Shown here piece by piece: positions 53,836 through 64,000 of a stretch of DNA of 64,000 bases. The DNA lies in the NCBI GenBank assembly GCA_023213315.1, contig JAKCPI010003285.1, positions 1 to 64,000 of the forward strand, written 5' to 3'. Both the position numbers and the translations under genes were made by a program. How positions within the stretch are numbered: position 1 is the stretch's first letter; each line of letters starts with the position of its first letter. This DNA is from Euborellia annulipes. Taxonomy: Eukaryota; Arthropoda; Insecta; Dermaptera; Anisolabididae. Under the pieces are notes generated by a model, which was not told the origin of the DNA, did no database searches, and worked only from the letters and a program-made list of their open reading frames with translations.

Positions 53836-54737
53836 AGACCTAAACTACATATTGATTGACTAAAGCAAGGTGGTGATGAATGTTGAACTTCTGAACTTTA
53901 GAATTTTTTTTTATTGCATATACTGTTAAAAAATATATATAGAAAAAAGAAAAGGTTGGAGCGTTACCTCAGAATCGAATAAATTATCTTAAAAAAAAAA
54001 GACAGACAAAAGTCTATTCAGATAACACTCATCTGATAAACATTTTTCTTTGTTGTATCTACAAATGTAAAATCTAATGAGTTAGAAAGATCAAATCGAA
54101 TGTAAAGTTTAATTTCTTTTCGCCGAACAAGTTTGAATTGTTTGTGCCAAACCAATTGTAAATGGAGCGTAGCCAGCCAGGGTTCTGGATTTTGGGTGTT
54201 TTGGGGTTTTCAGGGCCGGGAATTTGTAGGCATCCGTCCGTGCAATGGGGAGGGGGGGGGGGACTTCTCTAATAATCATCGCTCATCTTTATCTCACTTT
54301 TTCTCAAATAAATAAATTATATTTTTACTAAAAGTAAATAGAATAGGAATTTTTCTTTCTTCGTAAAAAATGCCTTACTCTAAATAGATACAAAACTGTA
54401 TAAAGCTTTAGACTCCCATATATAGGGCCATTAAAGACACAAGAAAGTCAAATATTCTAGATAATGCCATTAGTAAGGTTGAATATCAGTGAGAGTTGTC
54501 CTTGTTGAGGACACAATTCTTCCATAACTTTGATCGCACTGCACGCTCTCAATATTGGTTACTTAGGGCAATGTTGATTGGAAATTCATCTAACAGTGTT
54601 ATTTTCCTGTGGGTTTTCAAGCCAATGAACCCCTCTGATTCAGAGCTGCAGATAGTTCTTCAATAAAATTTCACTTCAAAATTGAAAATCCTATGAAAAT
54701 TAGATATGTAGCAGTTTAAAATTATAATAAACAAGTT
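53836..54737. other. AT-rich DNA, no gene seen
   Basis: A G run at 54252-54261 follows CAGGGCCGGGAATTTG, possibly a decayed hAT end. No coding signal. Confidence 0.4.
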
Positions 54738-54835
54738 GCAAAGCCCGCCTACGGGGGGCTTTCCGTCTGACCAGAGGGCTGCGCCCCCTGGACCCCCTTG
54801 CTGGCCTCCGGCGGGCAAGTTTATTGCCAATTTGG
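54738..54835 (-). mobile_element. Helitron-like 3' end, degenerate
   Basis: Minus: CAATAAACTTGCCCGCCGG, GGGGGTCCAGGGGGCGCAGC, then AAGCCCCCCGTAGGCGGGCT and TTGCAACTTG where CTAG is expected. It matches 48660-48770. Confidence 0.55.
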
Positions 54836-54939
54836 AATATTTCTTGTTGCAATGCAAGTGTTAGGAAGGATCTTGAATTCAAGCGAGGCTACCGACTGGG
54901 CACATCACAAAAGGGTCTGTTTATGAATGTTTTAAGGAT

Positions 54940-55099
54940 CAGTCGTATGCTTCCTCTCTTCGTTTTTCAACTGCTGCGTACCTCCTCCCCCAGCCCATAG
55001 CCAGAAAGCTGTTTCACAGAGCAACTACCTGCCTCTATAATTTTTCGCCTAGCCAGGGCGCTGAGCCTCCTGGGCTCCCTTGCTCGCCTCCGGCGAACT
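54940..55099. repeat. Dispersed repeat family D, copy 2, plus GC module
   Basis: CAGTCGTATGCTTCCTCTCT, TTTCAACTGCTGCGTA and CACAGAGCAACTACCTGCCT match 39140-39300. It runs into CGCCTAGCCAGGGCGCTGAG, a Helitron-like GC module. Confidence 0.6.
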
Positions 55100-55813
55100 A
55101 TGAAGCTGAAATGTTATATTTAAGTTAACCACCCCAGGGAACGAGAAAATAAGCTTTTAATCAAAATCAGCCAAAAAGTTCTTGTACTTTACTGATGTAG
55201 TTTTTCACTTTTTTCGATTTTCTCAAAATTCGCTCTAACGATTTTATTTAAAATTCAAAAATCAATTATTTTTTAGATACTCTTTCAAATGTATATTCTC
55301 GTTTTGCCTTTAAAATTGTTTGAAGCACACTTTACTCTTGTGCTTCATAGGAAAGATAGGAGAAATGGTTTCCATTGTAACAAAATATAAATATTTTCAC
55401 ATGTTTATAAATTTGACATCGCCCACGGGGCTTGGAGTAGTTGGTAGCGTGCCTACCTTCTATACCGTACGTCACGGGTTCGGACCCCAGGCAGTCCGAT
55501 AATTTTATTTAAGCCATTTGGATACCAAATGGCTTAAATAGAAATGCCTGGACCCCCAATAGATATTTTAATAATTAACGGTTATCGTCAAAGTCTTAAA
55601 TGGCCTGAGTTGCCGAAAAGACTGTGTGAATGAGAAAAAAGTGTGAATGTTTAAAAAAAAAAAAAAAAATTTGACATCTTATATTCTAATATATTGGCGG
55701 AAACTATATATATGTCGACACAAAAAATCTGGTGTGACAAGCACAGAACACAACTTTCTCTTGCCGAAGGTAAGAGAAAGTTGTGTGCTGTGCGCCAGTC
55801 ACACCAGATTTTT
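55100..55813 (+). mobile_element. Family A element, 5'-truncated, split by SINE
   Basis: The body begins GCTGAAATGTTATATTTAAG and ends in the TCTGGTGTGACAAGCAC hairpin (55726-55813). A SINE with TSD interrupts it at 55421-55668, so family A was here first. Confidence 0.85.
55421..55668 (+). mobile_element. SINE with perfect TSD (S family)
   Basis: GCCCACGGGGCTTGGAGTAG, A-box-like AGTTGGTAGCGTG, B box GGGTTCGGACCCC, palindrome GCCATTTGGATACCAAATGG, then GTTATCGTCAAAGTC and a poly(A) of about 17. Perfect duplications ATTTGACATC lie at 55411-55420 and 55669-55678. The best-preserved S-family copy here. Confidence 0.9.
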
Positions 55814-55947
55814 AAACTTAGTGCTAGTGAATCCCTTGTTTGATAAACATGGAAAAAAGAAAGAAATCCGTTTGCGAAAATAGAAAAAGTAAGAATAAAA
55901 AAATGTTGCATGAGATTGCTTTGACAAACAGATCAATTGCACATTTA

Positions 55948-56049
55948 AAGTCAAAGTCTTATATGGTCTAAGTTGCCGAAAATACTGTGTGCATGTGTGT
56001 GTGAGTGTGAGTGTGAATGGGAAAAAAGTATGTGTTAAAAAAAAAATTT
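55948..56049 (+). mobile_element. SINE 3' fragment (S family)
   Basis: TCAAAGTCTTATATGGTCTA, GTTGCCGAAAATACTGTGTG, a GTGAGTGTGAGTGTG stretch and an A run. The head is missing, as in a 5'-truncated insertion. Confidence 0.75.
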
Positions 56050-56065
56050 GGGGAATGACTTCCCC

Positions 56066-56460
56066 GAGACTTTCTCGTATATTCTTTTGGAATTACATCT
56101 GGGTGTGTGTGTGTGAACACGATTGCTTAAAAAACAAAGCAGCTAGATAGATGAAATTTGTATATGCCCCTTACACTAAAATTGTAGATTTCTATCAAAT
56201 TTTAGAGTAAATGCGTCACTTGGAAGTAGTACTTTACCTAATAAGTTTTTTCAAAAATTTTGAAATTTTCAATTTTTTTGTTATATTATGATAAAATACT
56301 CAATTTTAAAAAGTTTTTAATCTTTGATATTTTTCCGAAAACTGAATAGTTTTTGAAATAATCACAGAAGAAAACGACATTTTTCGTTAATTTTGGAAAG
56401 AAAAATCAAAACAAAATCATACAGGTGTCATTAAAAAACATGTAAATATAAACAAATTCG
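56066..56460 (+). repeat. Family A' repeat, copy 2
   Basis: GACTTTCTCGTATA, GAACACGATTGCTTAAAAAA, through AAAAACATGTAAATATAAAC matches 27697-28215. The front hairpin is decayed. Confidence 0.75.
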
Positions 56461-56484
56461 CTGAGGAAATTACAGGATGTAAGA

Positions 56485-56615
56485 AATTTGCCCGCCGAAG
56501 GTGGGCAATTGCTCGTCGTAGGCGAGCAAGGGAGTCCAGGGGCGAAGCCCCCTGGAAAATCGGCGCCCTAGCTAAGCTGCCCCCCCCCCGCCCTCAAAGG
56601 TTGGTTACGCCGCTG
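56485..56615 (-). mobile_element. Helitron GC module joined to hAT end
   Basis: Minus starts CAGCGGCGTAACCAACCTTT (hAT end as in 47933-48304). It then continues to a CCAGGGGGCTTCGCCCCTGG module and GCCCACCTTCGGCGGGC. The two families are fused here; the missing hAT left part implies deletion. Confidence 0.5.
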
Positions 56616-58071
56616 AATATACCTGCTGTGCATACACAAATTTACATGATTCAAATTGAATCAAATTCATAGATTCTGTGATCTTCATCTGCATTTATAT
56701 ACAAAAAATGATATAAAATTTTTAACTAAAAAAGTACATTATTTCAGATAACTTTTCAAAGTGAATAAATACAATAGCTGTAGAAATAGTGACCGAAACC
56801 TTTAAATTTTTTTTTGTTAAATTCTAACTTACAAAAATAAATCACAATTAGTGGAAAAATTTATTTAAAAAAATACTCCTGATCCTAGGTATAGTTAGGC
56901 AAGATTTTTATTATTTATCTCTACCCAAATCTTTTAAAAATCTAATGGTAATAATTTTATTTTTATGAAGAAATTACAAAAATGAATCTTTTTTCAGCGG
57001 TCAATCTTTATTTAATGAAAATAAAAGTGACATTTCGATTCTAGAATAGAATTATCTTCAGACTATTTTATTTTTATGACAATTTTTGTGCTCTTTTATA
57101 CTGGCCATCTTCTCAATAGGAGATTTTTCTCTTTGATTTTTGTTCTTTTAAATTTTAATAAGCTCTAATAATTTTTCCCTCTTTGAATACTCATCGCCCC
57201 CCCACTTATTTATTGCCCTCTTGGAGGCAATCGCCCCCATGCTGGGAACCACTGTTTTCTCTCCTCCTGAGTACATTTCTAGCAAGTGAACATTATTTCT
57301 GGTTCTATCCGGAAAAAATAAAGCTTAATGAGAAATTCAAATAAATGACATTCAAATTTTTAATTTCAAATTACTTTTCATAGGATTCCAAATTTTGTAG
57401 TGATATTTTATTATGCCGGGTAGAGCAAAGCTCTGCATTTCATCCATTTCGGTTGCCAGGGAGGGGGGGGGTAGGAAGGTTCGCAATTTAGATAATGATA
57501 TATCCCGGGAATAAGAAAAAGCACAAAAAAAACACAATAAACAGTTTTATACCTCAAAATAATAAATAAAAAATTTTAAAAATGGTCTGCTCTCTCAAAA
57601 TAATTTGAATGCTGCTATGTTTTGTATTTACACTGAATGTATTTATTATTTTTTCAAACCATTATCCCCTATTTGCATTAATAATTAATTATTTATTTGT
57701 TCAAGTAATATACATTTATATTCAACGTCAATATAAGTTTTCACTTAGGTCGTCCGATCTTAAGCACACACATATTTTTTATGTCAACATAATAGAGAAG
57801 AAAATACGACTGTGTTCATAATTACGCGATTCAAGTGCAGTTTTACATCCCTCAACTCAGTGAAAATTATTATCTTGTATATTATATAGGCTTCTTAAAT
57901 GAAATGTAAACATTTACCGTAGGGTGGGCTGACATCTGTAGACCTAATATCGAAAAGGCGTTCTTTGACCAGGCCAAACACACTTAATCAAATTTACATT
58001 GAAGACATACAGTAGGCCTACCCTGATTTAAATATTTACAATATATTGATTCTGAGGAGTTGCATTTCTCA
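56616..58071. other. AT-rich DNA with ribozyme-like arm and hAT end
   Basis: 57190-57251 (minus) begins CAGTGGTTCCCAGCATGGGG, a hAT-like end without a partner. A hammerhead-like motif is at 57024-57068. No gene. Confidence 0.45.
57024..57068 (-). ncRNA. Hammerhead-like motif, single arm
   Basis: Minus: AGT, CTGAAGA (plus 57055-57061), stem II ATTCTA/TAGAAT with extra bases, CGAAATGTC, ACT. ACGT is changed to ATGT and stem I is short before an A/T-rich extension. Confidence 0.4.
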
Positions 58072-59051
58072 TAAATTTGGTGTGACTGGAGCACAGCACA
58101 CCAGATTTTTTGTGTCGAGATATATTTAGTTTCGCATAGCGCATTAGTTTCAAACTTGCATTTTAAATGTTAACTGCTTGAAATAAACTATGGTTATTTT
58201 TCAAAATTTTAATCTCATATTTGGACATTTTATACACAATAGAAAATCCTAAATAAATACAAAATTTCATAAGAATTGAAAAAATGTTTAAATTTGTAAA
58301 AAGTTCCAAAGGAGACCCCTTTTGAATCGAAATTAACATGCAAATCCCCATAGGGATTTAACATTGGCTCTATGGAAGGAAGAGCCGGAAAATTAATTTG
58401 AAAAATCTGAACTACTATATCAATAAAGTGTACTTCAAACAAATTTTACGTAATTTTACTTATATATTTTTAAAAGGGAATATGAAAAATAGTTGATTTA
58501 TATGAATTTCAATCTAAAAAGAAAGATTTATATTCTGTTAACATGGCAACCATTTCTCCTATCTTTACTATGAAGTACAAGAGAAAAGTGTGATTCAAAA
58601 CTTTTTAAGAGCAAAATGAGAATATACATTTTAAAGAACATCTAAAAATTAATTGATTTTTGAATTTTAAACAATTTTGGTGGAGCAAATTTTAAGAAAA
58701 TTTAAAAAAAAAAAAAACTGAAAAAGTACATCAGTAAAGTACCAGTACTTTACTGAAAAAGTACATCAGTAAAGTACCAGCACTTTTTGGCCGATTTTGT
58801 TCAAAAGCCTATTTTGAGTGTAAGGAAGTGTACCTAACTTAAATATAAAATTTCAATCCGCTAGCTCAATTCATTCATGCTAAAAATCGGTCCACACACA
58901 CACACAGACCAATTTGCGGGACCCACTTTTTTGGACTCAGGGGACCTCAAAACATGTATATCCATCAAAATCTCGACATCGAATTTTTGACATGATCGCA
59001 ATACTTTCTCTCTGTATATATTTCATGTATAGGGTAAGAGAAAGTAAAAAT
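58072..59051 (-). mobile_element. Family A element, near full length, minus
   Basis: Plus reads a shortened 3' hairpin (58072-58112), the body, a CA run, CATCAAAATCTCGACATCGA and the 5' hairpin GGTAAGAGAAAGTAAAAA. It has its own short duplication (AAAGTACATCAGTAAAGTAC twice at 58723-58780). It supplies the empty site for the mariner in 36169-37215. Confidence 0.85.
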
Positions 59052-59644
59052 TAAACTAATTCAACAGTTAAATCCCAAAATGAAGTTGAAAAAATGAAAA
59101 TGAATGCGAAATCTTTTTTGACAATCAGTATCCAAATTTAACAATCCTTTTTCGAGGAAAATATTATAACTAACAGAAAAGTAAATGGAGATGAGGTAGG
59201 CAGTCATACAAAAGAAAGTTCAGGGAATTAGTTAAAAACTAACAAGAATAAGAGAATAAGAGAAAAAAAATCGGCTGTTTTTGTGGGTTGGGAGTTGACA
59301 ATGGGTTTGCAGCAAAGGATTAGCTGTCTACCAATTTCATCGCAAAATTTAATTTAGCAAAGACTAATTCTAGGAAATCGGAACAAGACATAAAAAAAGG
59401 AATTTCATCAGCCTAAAATGTGGTTTATAAATAAAAATTCCCCTAAAGCCTAAAATATATATATTTTTTTTTTTTTAATAAATAAGAGAAACAGAAAAAA
59501 CTTTAGGAAAAAATCAGTCTTCACCTCTCATGAGAAAAGTATTGATTGATTTTTATATATTTATATTTCAATATGAATAGTGAATATTGAATATCGGTGA
59601 AACTATATCATATAAAATTTAGAGTTACAAATCTTCTTCTTCTT
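59052..59644. other. AT-rich DNA, no gene seen
   Basis: No shared repeats or coding signal. Confidence 0.45.
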
Positions 59645-60700
59645 TTTAGGTATAGGACATGTTTAATCCAGAGAGTCCTTCCACCTCTTTCTTGATCAAC
59701 CACGACTTCTCTTTCCTACAGGAACGTTATCATAGATTTTCCTCACCAACCGGATCTCATTCATTCTTAATACGTGTGGACTCTGTTCTCCTCCTTTGGA
59801 CCCATGAGCTAGTTTTTGGATCTTGCACTTCTCCCTGATATAATAAGATTATTAATTAAGATTCCGTCCATCCATCCTTGTCTTACCCACTTCTCAATGT
59901 TTTCATTTCCCAGCCTTGGAATTTTTTGAGGTCCTTTATTATTTCGTTCATCACGAGGTCGAACAAGAATGGATTTAACCAGTCACCTTGCCTTTTTCCC
60001 TGGTTAACTGGCATCATCCCGTCAAGTTTTCCCTCTACTCTAATCCTTGCGAAATTCCTAGTATATATCTCCTGAATTAGTTTAATTAGGCCCGCTGGTA
60101 TGCCATGGGTTTCTAGGATTTTCAGGACATGCTTCAACCGGCGGCTAGTTGTCTTATAATAAATATAGCATCAGTGCGGATCGTCCACGTCTAAAGCCCT
60201 GTTAATCATCTTCCAGATTTGTCATATTCGTGAGCTTGTTCGCAATGATGGCCGTGGTAAGTTTTAGGTATTGATTAAGTTAATACCTCTGTAGTTTTCG
60301 GAGTTTCCCTTTTCACCCGTTTTAAAAATTGGAATGACTATGTTGGTTTTCCATTCCTCTGGTACCTTACAAGAGGGGAATATTCCTTTTATCAGTATGA
60401 TGATTTCTTCCCACAGTTTAGATCTACCATATTTAATCATCTCACTAGTTATGCCATCTTCATCAGAGGAATTACGATTTTTTAGTTTTTGAATTGATTC
60501 TATTATTTCTGCATCTTTCAATTCAACTGTGGAGGGCCATCGTCGGGATTCCTTGGTACCTCCACAATTCCCGAGTAGAAACGTGTAAAATAGGCAATCC
60601 ACTTATTTTTATCTATGACGTTGTTAATTGAGATATATTCCAAAGTTTCTTTCTTCTGATTTCGGATCATTTTTCAAACTCTCTTTTGTTGAGTTACAAA
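59645..60700 (-). pseudogene. LINE reverse transcriptase, broken
   Basis: Minus-strand pieces follow ORF2 order. 60600-60670 carries KWIAYFTRFYS; 60264-60560 has KNRNSSDEDGITSEMIKYG, EWKTNIVIPIFK and ENYRGINL (RT motifs 1-2). Around 60160-60250 GFRRGRS lies between frameshifts. 59883-60137 has GKRQGD-x4-FLFDLVMNEII (motif 4 region, normally QGD-x2-SP). 59645-59760 encodes RMNEIRLVRKIYDNVPVGKR, the C-terminal basic box. The catalytic FADD region and the endonuclease are not visible. Several frameshifts and stops make it a non-functional relic. Confidence 0.8.
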
Positions 60701-60849
60701 TAATAAAATTTTAAAAAATTAATATTTGATAGATTTTAAATTTTTCGGTAATTAAACTATATATAGGCCCTACAGTATAATTATGATTTTAGGACATAAT
60801 CAAATTTTAGGTTATAAGCATAAATAAAATATGATTAGAGTATCGAGAA

Positions 60850-60912
60850 TTGAAATCGAGATACTTGTAATTCTAACCGAACGCTTTAACCACTCATCTC
60901 ACAACGATTCAT
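60850..60912 (-). repeat. tRNA-like sequence
   Basis: Minus: GAGATGAGTGGTTAAAGCG resembles a Leu/Ser-type A box region and GATTTCAATTCTC a weak B box. The stems do not close well, so this is a decayed SINE head or chance. Confidence 0.35.
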
Positions 60913-61767
60913 GCGTATAAACATTTATTTCAAAAAATAAATAAATAAACATTTTTGTTTATATTATATTTTGTTGTGATGCAAAAACAACAACCGGGAA
61001 AAGGCAGGGATATTTACCCAGGAGGAAATTTACTATATAGATTTATATATATTTATATTTATATATCTTGAAGCAGTCAAATGAACTTTTGAAATAATTT
61101 ATTTTATTTTATTAAATATGTAAGTTTAAATTTAAACTGTAGTAAAATATTTTCAAGATATTGAATCAACGATAAACATAGAGTGAAATTGAATCAGCTG
61201 TGTTGTGTAGTGCGCGAAGAAATTTAACGCATTTTATTAACGGACATCGAAAAAATGGCTGTTTGAGTTGTATGCTTTTTGTGCAGTGCTCCCAGTTTTC
61301 ACTAATTATCTCAAGTATTAACTAGAAGATTATGCAATAACATGAGATTAGCAAATTTGTTAGTGTGATCCTACTACATTCTGAACAAATAAATTTCAAA
61401 TATCCAAGTGAAAATAACCAGATTTAAAGACAGTGTTTCTTGATGGCATGGGTTTGGACAACCGCGTCTTCTGTATTATAAATTAAAAACACGTTAAAAC
61501 ACATCTTATTAAAAGATAAGCAGAAATTTTAATTTTTAATTTGAAATTCAAAAGTATTTAAAACTAATCCGAAATTAAATCTATTTCTTTAATAATGAAG
61601 ACCGGATTTTAAGCAAAATACTTATTGCTGAATTTTATTGTGTAATGAGATTGTTTTTTTATGCTTTTTTTTTCCTTTTGTGCTTTTATGAACTTAATTT
61701 ACTTATATTTCAATAATTTTTAAAAATAATTCAAAACATTATTCAGCAAAAACGTTAATGTAAAGGA

Positions 61768-61855
61768 GGCTCATGGCTAATCGGATAAGCTGTGGATTAC
61801 GAATCTAGAGTTGCTATACAACTCGGGTTCAAATCTCACTTGCCATGAAAATTTT
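61768..61855 (+). repeat. tRNA-like SINE head
   Basis: CATGGCTAATCGGATAAGC (A-box region), an anticodon-like loop TTACGAA, a hairpin AGTTG-CTATA-CAACT as variable arm, and GGGTTCAAATCTC (B box). The T-arm pairs poorly. Likely a tRNA-derived SINE; the body continues to about 61940. Confidence 0.45.
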
Positions 61856-61939
61856 CAAACATTGCCAACATGTCTCCTCCGTCTATCTGTAATTGGAGTT
61901 AATCTCTGTTGAGAGATAGGAAAAAATCCTTCGACAACT

Positions 61940-62150
61940 GCGAAAATCCCGCCTTCGGGGGGGGGAGCAATTAACCCTTTTAACCCTCCTCTCCTTGTAT
62001 CCGTCATTGGTATGAGGGAACTTTTTTGTCAAAGTTGCTTATGAGATGCTTTTTTTTTCAAATTTTATGCTTATTGAACATTCAAGATTTTTATGTCCTT
62101 TTAAGCTTTTTTGTGCTTTTTTTTGTCCTGTCTTTAGTTATTAAACTTGA
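61940..62150 (+). repeat. hAT tail and associated repeat
   Basis: A G run, CAATTAACCCTTTTAACCC and TTGTATCCGTCATTG are the 3' end of the CAAGGGCGGA hAT family. 62030-62150 then matches 52916-53035 (GCTTATGAGATGC, TTTTATGCTTATTGAA). Confidence 0.6.
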
Positions 62151-64000
62151 AAATAATTGCATTCATCATAATCTAAAAATTAAAAACATTCGTTTAATAT
62201 AGTATAATCTAATTTAAAATTCAAAATTATTTAAAATGAATAATTAATATAAGGTTAAACAGCTTAAAATATTAAAATTTAAAATAAAGGAAAACTAAAG
62301 TTATGAATAATTATTAAATTTGAACTTAAATAATAAATAAACCTGAAAATAAAATAAACTGATTTATTTAATCAGTTTATTTTATTTAGAAATGATAAAA
62401 ATTAGTATGATTTAAATGAATTGTTTTAAGAATAATTTAAAAAGGTAAAATAATAAGAATAAATAATGTTTTTATTTATTTATTTTTTTTTTTGTTAAAT
62501 AATCACGAGAAGAATATTTAATTGAAGTGATTGGGTGAAGGAAAAATAGAATTTGTTGAGATAAGAAAGTATAAGCCTAAGTGAGAAGACATAAAGATGA
62601 AATAAACTAAAGAATAAACCTGAACTAAACTAAACTAAGAAATAAATAATCGAAATAGAAACGAAATATTGAAAAGAAATAGTAAAAGTGATTAAAATAT
62701 TAATAATTGTTAAAACCAATCTAATTAATAAAATTTATTTGCCCCTAACCCAAAATTAAATCACTAGAATATTTAATTTTGGGAAAGAATCTGGACTAGA
62801 ATCTAGTCAATTATCTGTGATAACATCTGTGATTATTTACAATTTAGGATTAAGTAAAATTATTAACTGTGATATTTTTCAAATTAAAAATAATTATCCT
62901 TTTTTTTTATTACTGAGTAATAATTTATTTATTGATTAATCCGTTATTTGTTTAAAAAAATTTGTAATATTGCCTGGTTTTTGAAAAAGAAAAAAAGTAT
63001 TTTTACAAAAATTCATTAAGATCAGGTGGTATTTAAAATAATTTTCTATCGTTGACCGAACAATAAAATATTTGCAGTTCTTTTGCGTTAACATCTGAAG
63101 TTATTTTTTTTTTTTTTTTTTTACTTGTCCGACCCCCAAATCAATAGATTCTGATTGTGATTCTGAGTCAATAGCCTGTTCTTTCAGCAAAGCTATACAT
63201 TTCTCTTTTTATTTTAATCCAGTAGAGAGAACTCTTCGAGGCTATTCCTAGTGTTGAGTACTGAGCCGTGCCTCAACACACCCCCATTTTTTTGGTGCTC
63301 AACATACTAATATATTAATACGTTAAGGGAATTAATGAGGCGGAGAAGTTAAAGGGATATGTCTAAATATTTAAGAATAGTAGATAGAAATTTAGTACTT
63401 TTTTCTTGGAATAAATAATGATTTATGCATTTTAATATAAAAATATACGAAATTTAATCAAAATCGTTAGAGACCTTTTTGATAAAATCGAAAAACTAAA
63501 AATAGAAATTAAAGTTCAAGAATTGATATTTTGCCAATGAGACCTAGCGCAATTGAAACCTTCCAATTTAAATTATAACTCTATTAAAATTCATCAAAAT
63601 CATTAGAGCAGAACTTAATATGACGAAGCCAATTAAACGGCCTGGGTCTCTTTTTTATTAGCCAAGACTAAAAAAGGCTCAAGTGGCCAGTTACTAATAA
63701 AGCCCTGATGACTTTTTCTTGCAACATTGATTCCAACATGGCTCGTATAGTTGAGTGGAACGTTTCTGATTCCGTTGGAGGCGCAAGCGAATCGCACACA
63801 GCCCCTCGGAAACTCATTTTCCCTTTAAGCAGGAAGCTTTTTAAAGCGAATTGATCACCATAATTTTTTATTCACACAAACTAATTTCTATCCTATCAAG
63901 GGGAATCTAATAAGGAAATCTGGTCGGGATTAATACATGGATAATAAATTACTTTCCTTTCAATGAATGTTAATGTTGCAAGTAAACTGAAGATTGATTT
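62151..64000. other. AT-rich DNA, no gene seen
   Basis: A T run at 63106-63121. No repeat family is shared with the rest and no frame has recognisable motifs. Confidence 0.5.

Noticed and set aside
57120..57260. Complete hAT with TTTTCTCT duplications
   Set aside because: The right end is hAT-like but the sequence after the possible left TSD does not begin with the expected CAGTGG.

Overview
This 64 kb window looks like nuclear DNA of an invertebrate metazoan. It is strongly AT-rich, dense in microsatellites and homopolymer G/C tracts, and contains no intact protein-coding gene that I can support. The organism is not resolved. The Ty3/gypsy gag and integrase scraps, the CR1/Jockey-like LINE ends, the hAT/mariner MITEs and the short hammerhead-like motifs fit an arthropod or another invertebrate. 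Almost everything recognisable is mobile DNA. Most of it is non-autonomous, palindromic and nested several layers deep.

Layout. 1-3.9 kb: a LINE C-terminal scrap, a direct repeat pair and a tRNA-like SINE head. 3.9-6.2 kb: a large palindrome (P1) holding a foldback element and a second small palindrome (P2), with a complete hammerhead-ribozyme candidate. 6.2-7.7 kb: Helitron-like repeats and a hAT MITE. 9.2-10.8 kb and 17.8-19.6 kb: copies of a hairpin-capped element ('family A'). 15.7-16.4 kb: a hAT MITE inside a hAT MITE. 20.5-21.5 kb: another hAT MITE and a SINE, both with target-site duplications (TSDs). 21.7-25.4 kb: the longest stretch with little repeat signal. 27.5-29.2 kb: a second complete hammerhead candidate and a rearranged gypsy relic. 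30.8-31.8 kb: a hierarchical palindromic satellite. 34.6-35.2 and 42.1-42.5 kb: LINE C-termini. 36.2-37.8 kb: family A containing a mariner MITE containing a hAT MITE, then palindrome P3. 39.1-40.7 kb: Helitron-like repeats. 42.9-46.4 kb: palindrome P4, then a hAT holding two more palindromes (H1, H2). 47.9-48.8 kb: a Helitron containing a hAT containing a palindrome. 49.7-50.1 kb: possible exons of a degenerate Myb/SANT-like gene. 51.2-53.8 kb: palindrome P6 and a large diverged inverted repeat. 55-59 kb: family A copies, one split by a SINE. 59.6-60.7 kb: a broken LINE reverse transcriptase on the minus strand. 60.7-64 kb: mostly plain AT-rich DNA.

The main result is one recurring element design. 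It is two long inverted arms, a short loop and a one-sided tail of about 24-47 nt, flanked by perfect 12-13 bp target-site duplications in five cases (P1, P2, P3, P4, P6). In most of them the arms carry an outward-facing motif of the form CTGANGA - hairpin - GAAACGTC, flanked by short pairing stems. This matches the core of a minimal type I hammerhead ribozyme, as described for metazoan Penelope-like retroelements. I read these as non-autonomous Penelope-like derivatives reduced to inverted terminal repeats. That reading is inference; the repeats, duplications and motif are visible directly.
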